Source: CAVVDT01 sp963747005
GTDB lineage: Bacteria > Pseudomonadota > Alphaproteobacteria > Rhizobiales > Aestuariivirgaceae
Length of the DNA: 64,000 bases
Assembly (NCBI GenBank): GCA_963747005.1
Contig: CAVVDT010000011.1
Location: 152,544-216,543 of the forward strand
Reading direction: 5' to 3'
Position numbers and translations under genes: made by a program. The notes under the pieces are model-generated. The model was not told the DNA's origin and did not search any database. It saw only the letters and a program-made list of their open reading frames with translations. Shown here piece after piece: positions 36,948-45,261 of the stretch (its first letter is position 1; every line of letters begins with the position of its first letter).

Positions 36948-37799
36948 TCAGAACCTGAGGGGGGCATTCAGCGCGAATTGAATCCAGCCGTCGGCTTTCT
37001 TGACGGTGGCCCCAAGGTCCTGGCAACGGGCAAACAATTCTTCGTCGTAGGTTCTGGTGCCGTCGGGGAGATAGCGCGCGTTCAACTGCAACAGCAGCCT
37101 GCCGGGGAACTCCATGTTGTCGGCGGTCAGTCGGGTGAGAAATTCCCTCCAGTTCTCGAACGTCCAATGTGCTCGCGAGCCGTCTGGATTAGTGCCAATC
37201 GAGTCGAACTTGATGGCCAGCGCAGTGATGTCGGTAAACCGGCCGATATCCGGTAGCGGCTTATCAGGTTCAATCCGCACGATGTGGACCTTAACGCCGA
37301 GCAAGTCCGTCACGTCGCGGTAGAATGGAATGTCGAGGTCGAGCCCCATCGTCTCATGTCCCAGATGAGCAACAGCGGCTGGAAAATGCCCGGCACCAGA
37401 GCCGATGTCCAGGAGCCGGCGGCGGGGAGGTGCCGGGGTGAAACCCAGCGACCTGGCGAGGTTGATCTTGTGGGAGATCCAGAAGCAGATATCGAGATAC
37501 TTGACCATGCCCTTGGGGTCGTACTGATCGGGAGAACCGGCATATTTTTCTTGCAGGGCGGCAAAGCGACCGACATCGACGGATTTCATGATGGCGTCGA
37601 ATTGCGCTCGCTGCCAGGGATCGGTGTTGGTTGCGCGCACGTCCTCAATGCGCTGCAAGAGCGGGACGTGCGGATCGACTTCCAGCGGTCCAAGGCTCGG
37701 CACAGTCAAATTGAAATTCCCCTGTAGTGACAACCCCCCGAGCGGCGCGCAGCATATGGCGCGCCATTGCGGTGTCAAGTCCGCCCCTGCATCGATCAT
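36948..37799 (-). CDS. Class I SAM-dependent methyltransferase
   Basis: The longest frame gives 283 aa. SAM motif I is RRLLDIGSGAGHFPAAVAHLG, followed by TMGLDLDIPFYRDVTDLLGV. This is a FkbM-independent, generic class I Rossmann methyltransferase. The region upstream (KYLDICFWISHKINLARSLGF) may form a helical substrate lid. TTG 37709 has an AGGGG ribosome site eight bases upstream and may be the true start, giving about 253 aa. It faces the glycosyltransferase unit tail to tail and diverges from the next methyltransferase. Substrate unknown. Confidence 0.75.
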   Translation of the reverse strand: MIDAGADLTPQWRAICCAPLGGLSLQGNFNLTVPSLGPLEVDPHVPLLQRIEDVRATNTDPWQRAQFDAIMKSVDVGRFAALQEKYAGSPDQYDPKGMVKYLDICFWISHKINLARSLGFTPAPPRRRLLDIGSGAGHFPAAVAHLGHETMGLDLDIPFYRDVTDLLGVKVHIVRIEPDKPLPDIGRFTDITALAIKFDSIGTNPDGSRAHWTFENWREFLTRLTADNMEFPGRLLLQLNARYLPDGTRTYDEELFARCQDLGATVKKADGWIQFALNAPLRF

Positions 37800-37990
37800 G
37801 CGCGATCAACGCGGCCGCCGACGAGATCGTCGCGGCTCGAGCCGAAAGGCGGCTTGAATTGATGCAGATGACCCGCTTGGACAAACACACTGGGTGGCGA
37901 GACTGTCCGCAATTCAAGTGTCAGTCAGGTGCACTCGAAGGTTTTGAAAAAGCGGCACTATACGCTATGTAACGGCTCCACCATGGACTC

Positions 37991-38869
37991 ATGGGCACGA
38001 TGACCATAACCACCGGTTTACCGCGACATGGACGCATCGACGACGTCGGGGACCTTGAGGAACTCGATCTCGTTGCATTCAATGATGGCGTCAATCCCTA
38101 CGGTGACGCCTTCATCACAGTAGGATTCCGTCTCGGCCGCGATCATCTGCGCAAAAGCATTGCGCATTGGGGTTTTGAAAATCTGGGAGCGGTAGCTGAC
38201 ATCGGGTGTGGCTTTGGCCGCTGGTCCATGTTTCTTGCCGAGGTAAACGACAGAGTGGTTGGTTATGACCGCAACAAGGGCTGCACCGAACTGGCGACGA
38301 GGCTGGCTGCCCATTTGGCCCTCGACAACGCCTCGTTTGAGGCGGCCGATGTTGGCGCGCTTCCCGCCCCTGATGCCAGCTTTGACGGCGCCTGGTGCTT
38401 CTGCGCCCTGCCGTGGATGGACAGCGGAAAGGTCCTCGCCGAAGTCGGGCGGGTGGTGAAGCCGGGAGGGCTCCTTTATATCGGTGACCACTACGGCGCA
38501 GCCAGCTATCTCGAGACCTTCCTGAGAGGCTATTCTCTCGGCGGCATCGGCCATCGCATTTCGCAGTTTGCCTTGGCCGGATTGGCGGCGGGACCATTTT
38601 TCGACAAGCGTGGCAATTACGCCTCGCCCGAACATATGGCCGAAATGCTCGACCGTCACGGTTTTGCCCTGAAATCCGATCCGCCCATGGATGTGAGGAC
38701 CGACCGCAAGCCGGAAGCGGCGCGAGGCGATGTCGAAAAAATCACTGATATCGCGGCCTTTGCCCGGCGTTTGCTGACCGATGCCGCGCTTGCGGAGCGG
38801 TTCGCCCAGGCGCCTGGTGCAATGTGGGATCTTCCACTGCTCGTCAACGCTGTTGCGGTGCGTAAGTAA
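37991..38869 (+). CDS. Class I SAM-dependent methyltransferase
   Basis: A 292-aa protein. Motif I is VADIGCGFGRWSMFLAEV, then VVGYDRNKGC, motif II/III region PAPDASFDGAWCFCALPWMD and VGRVVKPGGLLYIGDH. That is the order found in UbiE/Methyltransferase_11 proteins. The C-terminus is helical. The next gene starts seven bases after its stop, so the two are co-transcribed. Nothing in the sequence identifies the acceptor; context suggests a sugar. Confidence 0.8.
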   Translation: MGTMTITTGLPRHGRIDDVGDLEELDLVAFNDGVNPYGDAFITVGFRLGRDHLRKSIAHWGFENLGAVADIGCGFGRWSMFLAEVNDRVVGYDRNKGCTELATRLAAHLALDNASFEAADVGALPAPDASFDGAWCFCALPWMDSGKVLAEVGRVVKPGGLLYIGDHYGAASYLETFLRGYSLGGIGHRISQFALAGLAAGPFFDKRGNYASPEHMAEMLDRHGFALKSDPPMDVRTDRKPEAARGDVEKITDIAAFARRLLTDAALAERFAQAPGAMWDLPLLVNAVAVRK

Positions 38870-38875
38870 GACCTC

Positions 38876-41494
38876 ATGAACATTGAGCACCCAGAAAAGC
38901 CCCGCGCCCGCCAAAGCGAGTCAAAGGTGACTGCCGCCAGCGCGTCGCGCCCGCCCCAGGCACTCTCGCACACCAATGTGCTTTCGCCGACCCGCAAGGG
39001 TGAACTGCTGGCGCTTGCCCGCGCGCACGGGGTGCGTGAGTTTCCGTTCGGATTTTCCCATGCGGTCAGCATCGTCAGCGATCTCGACGGGAGTTTTCGA
39101 GCTCCCTACGAAGGTTATGTCGGCATGCTGGTACGCGACCTGGGGCTCGACTTCGGTGATTCCACCTGGTTGAGTTGGGCCTGGTACACGGATCCGGAAG
39201 ACGAAACTCACCACGGCGGAGGCTTTGGCTTCTTCTCACCCGAAATGGCGATGGAGCTGCGTGCCGGCAAGATGGACTACCACCGGACGCGGACATTTGC
39301 AGAGAACGTTCGTGAGTTCCATCTGGGAAACGTCGATCACTTCCATTCCTTCGTCAATTCGGGACCGCGCTTCGTCGTCACCGATCAGTTCACGATCGAC
39401 GAAGGGCGGGTGGTCATGAGGCCCGAGAGCGTCGAGCTCTCCGGCAGATGGAGGTGCACCGGGCAATGCGTCTTCGGCGTCGGTGTAATTGCCCGCGCCG
39501 GCACCGATGCCCGCATAGCCCAGGTGACGGTGACAAGCAGGGACGGAACCCGAACCGCTGCCTTTGAGGAAATTCCTCTGACGCCGCATGTCAGCGTCTT
39601 CGGTGTCAGGCGGAGCACTGATGCCACGGACGAGGAAGGGGTTCCGCGTCTCGATACGCTCAAGCAGGTATCGATTGCATTGCATGGCGCCGGCGCCGGA
39701 AATGTAGAGCGCGTCTTCCTTTTGAACCTGCACGGAAAAATCGTGCTCGACCGGCTGCGTTTGTTGCGGGATGACTACAACATCGAATCGTCTCTCGTCA
39801 CCGATCATTGTTCGTATCACTTCCGCAGTACAGCCGATGCGGCGTCATGGGACAACAGACAGCGCGAGTGGCTGGCCACTCACACAGGCCCTCTGCCGGC
39901 GCTGGAAGGCGCCTTTCGCGGCGAAAGCGGCTGGCTGCTGTCTGCCGAGGCCGATGAACCTCGTTCGCTGTGCCGGGTGCTTCCAGAGCTGTCCGATGAG
40001 CTGGAGGTGAGATTTATCAATCCGGCCGGTGCGACGGCCCGCGGCAAGGCGGGATGGAGCCTGCTCGACGTCATTGTCGAAACACAGACACGCATGGGCA
40101 CGGGCATTTATCTGGCGCATCGCACCTTGCCCAACATGCAGGACCCTTTGCCGGGCTCGGTCTCCGACGGCACTTTCCCCAGCCAGGAGAGCGTCGCAGT
40201 CCGCATCGATCGCATGATCGACATGATGGCGGAGAATCGCGGCCTCGTATGGCCAATCTATACTCATATTGGCTCGTTTGATGTGGATCCGGAAAACTAT
40301 GTGGAGCCGATCATTCCGGTGCCGTATTTTGATGCCGGGCCCATGCATCGGCTGCAGAACCGCGTCTACAACATCACTGGCACAGTCGCACCGGATGACC
40401 GCATCTGGTTCGCCCGCGGCTCGACACTTTATGATTATGCCGTCAGCTTCCGTGGCATTCTCGATCACATCGAACGTCCCGATGCCAACACCGTCAGGAT
40501 CGCGTCGTGGCGCGATCCCGTGCTGGACAAGGTCCTGCCGCGCTCGCCAGCGCAACTATACGGCATGACATTTTATGTCGAGGACGCCGCCAGGGGTGTC
40601 GTCATGCTGGATGGACAGGCATTGACGGCCCTCGTCCGCAATGGCCCCGACACGGCGGGTCGGCCTTCAGTGACCGTCGCCGAGTGCGAAATCCAGACGA
40701 TCCTTTTCAACCGCCTTGATCCCGCCGCCAATTCGTCGCCGAAGCGAGTTCCACAAGGCGGCGAATGGCAGTGGCATCCGACCAGCGAAACCATTCCCGC
40801 CCATGGCAGGCTTTCGACAAGAGGCGGCATCGCCATCCTTGCGCTCGACCAGTTCGGGCTGGCAGCCGAGGGCGCGCAACTCCTGTCCTTGCGCCTTCGC
40901 ATCGACGAGGGCGCGCATTTCGGCTTCCTGGCGAGCACCCTCGATGGTGGAGAATTCTATTTCGGTGATCGCGACCTGTTGGACCGGCTGGAAAGGGAGC
41001 CGACCGCCTGTTATTGTTTCGACCACCACGCGAGGTTGCCCGGACAATGGCAAACGATGATCGCCCCATTCCACGATCTCGAGTGGCGCCCCGGCAGCCT
41101 GCCCGGCGGTCCCTTGCCAAACCATGGCATCGACAGACTGACGCTGATTTGCGCAGGACCTGAAGGCAGCGGCTTCGACGTGACCGAAGTTCGCCTGCTG
41201 CGTCCGCGCGCCACAGCATTGCCGACCGACAGGGGCTATTGTGTGGTGGGTTCCGTTCCACAGTCCGAAGCCGATCAAACGGTGCATCTGAAACCATTAT
41301 GGCGCAACGGGGCGGCGACCCGGACCGTGCAATGCGATCAGCGAGGGCATTTCTGTTTTCACACGATCCCTTCTGGGCTCTACCGACTATGGACCGGGGC
41401 CGACGGCGCCGTGAGTTATGACCGCCGCGGCCCGGTCATCGAAGTGGGACCAGACGTCTGCCATCTCGTCCTTGATCGCAAGGGACCGTCGTAG
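38876..41494 (+). CDS. Large protein of unknown function, possible carbohydrate-active enzyme
   Basis: An 872-aa protein, one of the largest in the window, with no signal peptide. It begins its conserved-looking part with FGFSHAVSIVSDLDGSFRAP, an acidic SDLDG strand end like those at metal sites of deacetylase-type barrels. It later has VTDHCSYHFR, GTGIYLAHRTLPNMQDP and LVWPIYTHIGSFD. The C-terminal 90 residues (FCFHTIPSGLYRLWTGADG) resemble a carboxypeptidase-regulatory-like beta sandwich. This layout would suit a polysaccharide-acting enzyme, but I do not recognise the family and assign no activity. Starts seven bases after a methyltransferase. Confidence 0.6.
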   Translation: MNIEHPEKPRARQSESKVTAASASRPPQALSHTNVLSPTRKGELLALARAHGVREFPFGFSHAVSIVSDLDGSFRAPYEGYVGMLVRDLGLDFGDSTWLSWAWYTDPEDETHHGGGFGFFSPEMAMELRAGKMDYHRTRTFAENVREFHLGNVDHFHSFVNSGPRFVVTDQFTIDEGRVVMRPESVELSGRWRCTGQCVFGVGVIARAGTDARIAQVTVTSRDGTRTAAFEEIPLTPHVSVFGVRRSTDATDEEGVPRLDTLKQVSIALHGAGAGNVERVFLLNLHGKIVLDRLRLLRDDYNIESSLVTDHCSYHFRSTADAASWDNRQREWLATHTGPLPALEGAFRGESGWLLSAEADEPRSLCRVLPELSDELEVRFINPAGATARGKAGWSLLDVIVETQTRMGTGIYLAHRTLPNMQDPLPGSVSDGTFPSQESVAVRIDRMIDMMAENRGLVWPIYTHIGSFDVDPENYVEPIIPVPYFDAGPMHRLQNRVYNITGTVAPDDRIWFARGSTLYDYAVSFRGILDHIERPDANTVRIASWRDPVLDKVLPRSPAQLYGMTFYVEDAARGVVMLDGQALTALVRNGPDTAGRPSVTVAECEIQTILFNRLDPAANSSPKRVPQGGEWQWHPTSETIPAHGRLSTRGGIAILALDQFGLAAEGAQLLSLRLRIDEGAHFGFLASTLDGGEFYFGDRDLLDRLEREPTACYCFDHHARLPGQWQTMIAPFHDLEWRPGSLPGGPLPNHGIDRLTLICAGPEGSGFDVTEVRLLRPRATALPTDRGYCVVGSVPQSEADQTVHLKPLWRNGAATRTVQCDQRGHFCFHTIPSGLYRLWTGADGAVSYDRRGPVIEVGPDVCHLVLDRKGPS

Positions 41495-41652
41495 CGGCCC
41501 ATTAATCGCCTGACGTTGACAGTTACGCTCGCCACAAATATGGAACAGGAACTGATCGGGTTGTATCGTGCAGCGGCTTGGGCCGGCAAACTTCGCAATG
41601 ATGGACGCGGCTTGGCAATGAACAAGTGCGATTAGCGAGCCGGAGTCAAGCA

Positions 41653-42552
41653 ATGTTGCCACTTCATATCTATCGTGATCGCTACGTGGAGTGGAGCAGC
41701 TTGATCAGGCCCGAATTGCCGACGCGCAAGGTTAAATCGGCGGATACATTGGAAGAATTTCCGCTGCCCGGGCATTTTGACAACGATCACATCGATGAAA
41801 TTGAGATTACGGATTCCGGGCTGACGTTTCCGTATTTCGGATCTTATGGCTTCTTCGGAAATTTTGGTATTGCGAAACTGTTGCTGCTCGACCCGGCTTC
41901 AAGCGCGCTCGACCAGATCATCAAGATCACGGCATTTGTGGCAGCGGCATCGTGGCACTCCGGGTGCGATACGTCTTTGTGCTTGCCCATACCGAAAAGC
42001 AGTCTGGTCCACCTCAATGCTGTGAACGAGAAATTCTTCAAAAGCGATCAGCCACTCGGCCTCCACTGCGGCCACATTACCGACTTTCTCGCCTGGGTGT
42101 TGCACGGTGCCGGCTTCGAAGCCCGCAAGATCGGACTGAAAAACGACAACGCTGTAGGTCACATTTTTCTCGAGGTCTTTGATCCCGAGAGCGGAAGGTG
42201 GGTATATATGGACGCAGACAGGGGGGTGTATATCAGGATCGCCGGGGAGGCGGCTTCGGCCGATGACATCGTCAAGGCGCGTGCCCAGGGTAGTCTGGAC
42301 AAGCTGGAGTGCATCAATCTGGGTCGAAAGCGGGTTCAGATCGCCAAGTACAATTTCCCCCACGGCTTTTCCGGCCAGATCGCCTGGAAGCCGCACTTCA
42401 TGACCGAGCGATTGATGCTGGATCCGGAAAATTTCAAGCAAAGTGTCATCGATAAAGGCTTCCATTCTTTGAGAAAGATGAGATACGTCTTCGAACGAGT
42501 TGGAGAACAAATTACGGCGCGCACAATCGATATTTATTTGGCAAACAATTAA
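41653..42552 (+). CDS. Transglutaminase-like fold protein
   Basis: A 299-aa protein starting at ATG 41653 behind GGAG. A probable Cys-His-Asp triad is C139 in GLHCGH, H170 in VGHIFLEVF, and D187 or D189 in YMDADRG. The spacing (31 and about 17 residues) and context match the transglutaminase-like superfamily, whose bacterial members act as peptidases or amide-forming enzymes. There is no signal peptide. It precedes the IS-interrupted SGNH-like gene on the same strand. Codon use shifts to lower GC toward its 3' end, marking the start of foreign AT-rich DNA. Confidence 0.7.
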   Translation: MLPLHIYRDRYVEWSSLIRPELPTRKVKSADTLEEFPLPGHFDNDHIDEIEITDSGLTFPYFGSYGFFGNFGIAKLLLLDPASSALDQIIKITAFVAAASWHSGCDTSLCLPIPKSSLVHLNAVNEKFFKSDQPLGLHCGHITDFLAWVLHGAGFEARKIGLKNDNAVGHIFLEVFDPESGRWVYMDADRGVYIRIAGEAASADDIVKARAQGSLDKLECINLGRKRVQIAKYNFPHGFSGQIAWKPHFMTERLMLDPENFKQSVIDKGFHSLRKMRYVFERVGEQITARTIDIYLANN

Positions 42553-42857
42553 AATTGGATTTCATTATTAATGACTATACATAAATTATGAAATATAGTA
42601 TTTATGGGATGTAATATATGATAGAAAAAATTGAAAGCAAAATAAAAATATTACCGTTAGGTGGTTGTCATCTGAATATACCTTGTGGTGTTTTGAAAGA
42701 TCAAGGGGAATTAACCTCCGTATTCCAAGACGTAGGATTCCGCAGGTGGCCGATTTCACTATCGGCGGGCGGTGCTGTACAGCTCACCAATTTCGGGCTT
42801 GGCACGAGGAAAATCGATGACGAGTTTATTTCACTTTGTTATGGCGATGTGTTGTAT

Positions 42858-42865
42858 GATTCTAC
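42858..42865. repeat. Left 8-bp target-site duplication of the IS1595 element
   Basis: GATTCTAC lies directly before the left terminal repeat and is repeated exactly after the right one at 45254-45261. An 8-bp duplication is characteristic of the IS1595 family. Confidence 0.95.
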
Positions 42866-42902
42866 GGCAACATTATACTTAACTTAGCGAATCAGGTGTG
42901 AT

Positions 42903-43106
42903 ATGCCCCACGATGACAGGCCAGCGCTGGAAAAGTCAGAGATTGAGATTACGCCTGAGATGATCGAGGCTGGCGCTAGAATTGTTGCCGAATATTCTCC
43001 TGATGTGACAACCTGCGCCGATACTGCCCGCGAGATTTTTGAGGAAATGCAGCGGGCGGCTATCCGTGGGCTACCGGAGAAAGCCAAGCGAAAAGCTGTC
43101 TCTTGA
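42903..43106 (+). CDS. Small cargo protein of unknown function
   Basis: 67 aa, acidic N-terminal half and basic C-terminal tail (PEKAKRKAVS). The segment ITPEMIEAGARIVAEYSPDV is a typical small alphaproteobacterial helical motif. It lies just inside the left terminal repeat of the IS1595 element and converges on the MltR-like gene with a 36-bp overlap. Codon use looks like a real gene. Function unknown. Confidence 0.55.
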   Translation: MPHDDRPALEKSEIEITPEMIEAGARIVAEYSPDVTTCADTAREIFEEMQRAAIRGLPEKAKRKAVS

Positions 43107-43622
43107 TTTCTTCGGTCGCGGACCCCTTATGGCTTTCCCGCTGAGGGCAGTTGAGATTGTGATGGCAGTTATTATGAACCGATAGCGCGGCACGGTTCTG
43201 TCAGGATTGTTGCCAACAAAAAATGCGCTGTCTGGTGCGTGGAGTTTTTGGCAAGCGGCTGCAATCGCGGCCACATCATAGGTCAAATCATGGAAGGCAT
43301 GAGCAAATTGATTTCGTACATCCTTAAGGATGTTGAGATCGTCACGGCCATTAGGCCCAATTATGCCCAAGGCGTAAGCAATCCGGATTTTTGCCGACAA
43401 TGTCGACAGCGGAGACATCCCAAGGAACAATTCGCTTCGTTCAGTCGGCGTCAATGGCGACATGCGGGATAGGATGGCTCGTTCAAGGTAGCGCTCCACA
43501 AGAGCCACACAAACGAGAGCCGATGCCTGGTCTGGCAATCTGCCGAGCGATTTCATACGATTGAGCAAATCGTTGGACCGAATGGGTTTCCTTGAAAGGT
43601 GCTTCAATGCCTTCGATGCCAT
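43071..43622 (-). CDS. MltR-like/DUF4145-like protein with HEPN-type R-x4-H motif (IS cargo)
   Basis: A 183-aa helical protein. The block STLSAKIRIAYALGIIG, followed by RDDLNILKDVRNQFAHAF, matches the core of the MltR (mannitol operon repressor)-like family. R-N-Q-F-A-H is also an exact R-x4-H, the RNase motif of HEPN domains, to which MltR-like folds are related. It is carried as cargo by the IS1595 element and is not near mannitol genes, so a mannitol role is unlikely. A toxin-like or regulatory role is possible but unproven. Its start overlaps that of a divergent small gene. Confidence 0.7.
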   Translation of the reverse strand: MASKALKHLSRKPIRSNDLLNRMKSLGRLPDQASALVCVALVERYLERAILSRMSPLTPTERSELFLGMSPLSTLSAKIRIAYALGIIGPNGRDDLNILKDVRNQFAHAFHDLTYDVAAIAAACQKLHAPDSAFFVGNNPDRTVPRYRFIITAITISTALSGKAIRGPRPKKSRDSFSLGFLR

Positions 43623-43777
43623 CTGACAAGCCTTTTAGTGATGAGGAAACTGAGCGCCGTCGCGAAGCTGCGCTCAAGCGCATGCTTGAAACCCCTCACC
43701 AGCCCCACAAGCCTACCAAGGACAGCGGCAAGAGTCCCGCCAAGCGCGGACGGCCGAACAAGCAGGATGAACGCTGA
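43607..43777 (+). CDS. Small basic cargo protein
   Basis: 56 aa from ATG 43607, which has GAAAGG seven bases upstream. It is strongly charged: DEETERRREAALKRMLETP, then a proline/lysine-rich tail ending KRGRPNK that resembles an AT-hook-like DNA-binding end. Similar small proteins are widespread in alphaproteobacteria with no known function. The stop overlaps a possible 56-codon frame (43777-43947) in TGATG fashion; that second frame is opposed by a better-looking gene on the other strand and I leave it uncalled. Confidence 0.55.
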   Translation: MPSMPSDKPFSDEETERRREAALKRMLETPHQPHKPTKDSGKSPAKRGRPNKQDER

Positions 43778-43834
43778 TGGACCGACTGGATAGGTTTTTG
43801 AAAGATGGCGTTGTCACCATTCCGCATGGCGTCG

Positions 43835-44107
43835 TTATTGAGGCAAGTGCGATCCCCCAGCCTCAAAACGTTCGACTTGCAGCACGGTATAGAGATGATC
43901 TGCCCCACAATGAGGACACGCCACTCTTATGTGACCCTCCCCGGTAAATCCAATGGGGGCTTTGCCGCCACTATTATCATCGAATACGGCGAATTGAGTT
44001 TGGCATGTTAGGCATGTAAATCCAAAATACCAATGCCCCGCAATAACTTCGTTTTTAGATTTGGGGTGGACTTTATAGGTGCCTTGAAATCCTGTTCCTT
44101 GAGCCAT
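43835..44107 (-). CDS. Zinc-ribbon-like cargo protein
   Basis: 90 aa with two CxxC-type pairs, CLTC at about residue 32 and CPHCG at about residue 63, separated by about 30 residues (a zinc ribbon). Aromatic residues surround the first pair (GHWYFGFTCLTCQTQF). The start follows GGAGTGAACAACC. It lies between the other cargo genes and the transposase of the IS1595 element, on the transposase strand. It could be a DNA-binding partner, but no function is established. Confidence 0.6.
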   Translation of the reverse strand: MAQGTGFQGTYKVHPKSKNEVIAGHWYFGFTCLTCQTQFAVFDDNSGGKAPIGFTGEGHIRVACPHCGADHLYTVLQVERFEAGGSHLPQ

Positions 44108-44139
44108 GGTTGTTCACTCCTTTCATGGCTATGTGGCGC

Positions 44140-44168
44140 GCCCCCAGCATGGTCTAGATGCTGGGGGC
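44140..44168. terminator. Strong hairpin between cargo and transposase
   Basis: GCCCCCAGCAT and ATGCTGGGGGC form a perfect 11-bp stem with a 7-nt loop. No U-run follows on either strand, so it is a structural or rho-assisted stop rather than a classic intrinsic terminator. It insulates the transposase gene's end from the upstream-facing cargo. Confidence 0.45.
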
Positions 44169-44269
44169 TTACCTCGCGCGTACCACAAAATGCAGTATGA
44201 GTCGAATCCGTTCGCTAGTTGTTCCTTGGTTTCTTTTTGCGCCAGTGGCGGAACTTTCTGGCTGCTTGC

Positions 44270-45185
44270 TTAGGCGTGCGCGGTTTCACGAGGTTGCCGG
44301 TAAAACAGCCTCTTGCCTTCGGCACCCTTCAGGATGATCGCAGCGCGCTCGGCGTCGGTTTTCTGACGGGTGTTAAATCTCAAATCAAACTCGGCCAGAT
44401 ACCGAGGGGTGTGGGCCTCGGATATGCTGTGGAAGATGCCGTAGACGCCACGCTTGAAGATGCTGAAATAGCATTCCGCCGTGTTCACATGCGCGAAGCC
44501 CCCAAGCCGGGCAAATTCCTTGGCGGAGTGGTTTACGGCGCTATGCCCGGCGAACTCCTTGCCGATGGAGATATAGGAGCGCAGTTCATCAGTCATCAGG
44601 TGGCTCTTGCGACTAGCGACCTGCACGATGATCGGACGCAATGTCTTTGCGGTCACGTTTGCCACCCGATAGGAGCGGGCTTCGCCGTCCCGCTCGATCA
44701 TGGTGAGCACGGTCGTCTTGCGAGGCGGTTCCTTGACGAAGGCACGGTTCTTGGCTTTGCCGCCGACAATAGTTTCGTCAGCCTCGACAACCTTGTTCTC
44801 GCCGCCGATGGGCGAATGGTTGGCGGGCTTCATGGCTTCCCTGATCCTGTGGGCCATAAACCAAGCGCTCTTGTGCGTGATGCCGAGCATCCGGCCAAGC
44901 TGCGCAGGCTGAGACGCCCTTCTTGCTGGCGGCCATCAAGTGAGTGGCAAGAAGCCATTTGTGCAGCGGGATATGGGACCGCTCGAAAACGGTTCCGGTG
45001 CGAATTGTGAATTTGTCGCGGCAATCGCGACAGATGTAGTAACCAGCCTGGGTCTTGCCAGCCATGCAATGCACATTGGTTGAGCCGCAATGCGGGCAAT
45101 AGGCACCATCAGGCCAGCGCGAGGCTGTGATATGCGCTTCGGCCTTGGTTTCGTTGTGAAAGATGGGGTCGGTGATGTCGGTCAT
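44270..45185 (-). pseudogene. IS1595-family transposase, frameshifted
   Basis: The N-terminal part (45185 down to about 44905) has the zinc ribbon CPHCG...CRDCRDKF and the TVFERSHIPLHKWL block. The rest, in another frame, carries the ISXO2-type DDE core: VEADETIVGGK, MTDELRSY, and HVNTAECYFSIFKRG. One extra base near 44905, between GVSACA and QLGRMLG, breaks the frame. The two frames together give a full-length transposase of about 305 aa. A sequencing error is possible; otherwise the element cannot move by itself. Confidence 0.9.
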
Positions 45186-45253
45186 GGCTGCAATTCCTCT
45201 TGATGCAAACCATGATGCGCCAGTTAGCGTGTTAAGTCAAGTATAATGTTGCC

Positions 45254-45261
45254 GATTCTAC
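45254..45261. repeat. Right 8-bp target-site duplication of the IS1595 element
   Basis: Exact second copy of GATTCTAC, immediately after the right terminal inverted repeat. Confidence 0.95.

Larger units (their letters stand above)
42866..45253 (-). mobile_element. IS1595-family element with cargo genes
   Basis: 2388 bp bounded by imperfect 21-bp terminal inverted repeats beginning GGCAACATTATACTT (left 42866; right end reads AAGTATAATGTTGCC up to 45253). Both ends are flanked by the 8-bp duplication GATTCTAC. It contains a zinc-ribbon/ISXO2-type DDE transposase (minus strand) at the right and about 1.3 kb of non-transposase genes at the left. The transposase is frameshifted, so this copy is probably immobile. 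Cargo GC content is intermediate and differs from the interrupted gene. Confidence 0.95.

Noticed and set aside
43239..43472. 77-codon plus-strand frame opposite the MltR-like gene
   Set aside because: Shadow of a better-supported gene; no ribosome site or family.
44219..45010. 263-codon plus-strand frame over the IS1595 transposase
   Set aside because: Antisense shadow of the transposase, which has clear DDE and zinc-ribbon motifs on the minus strand.
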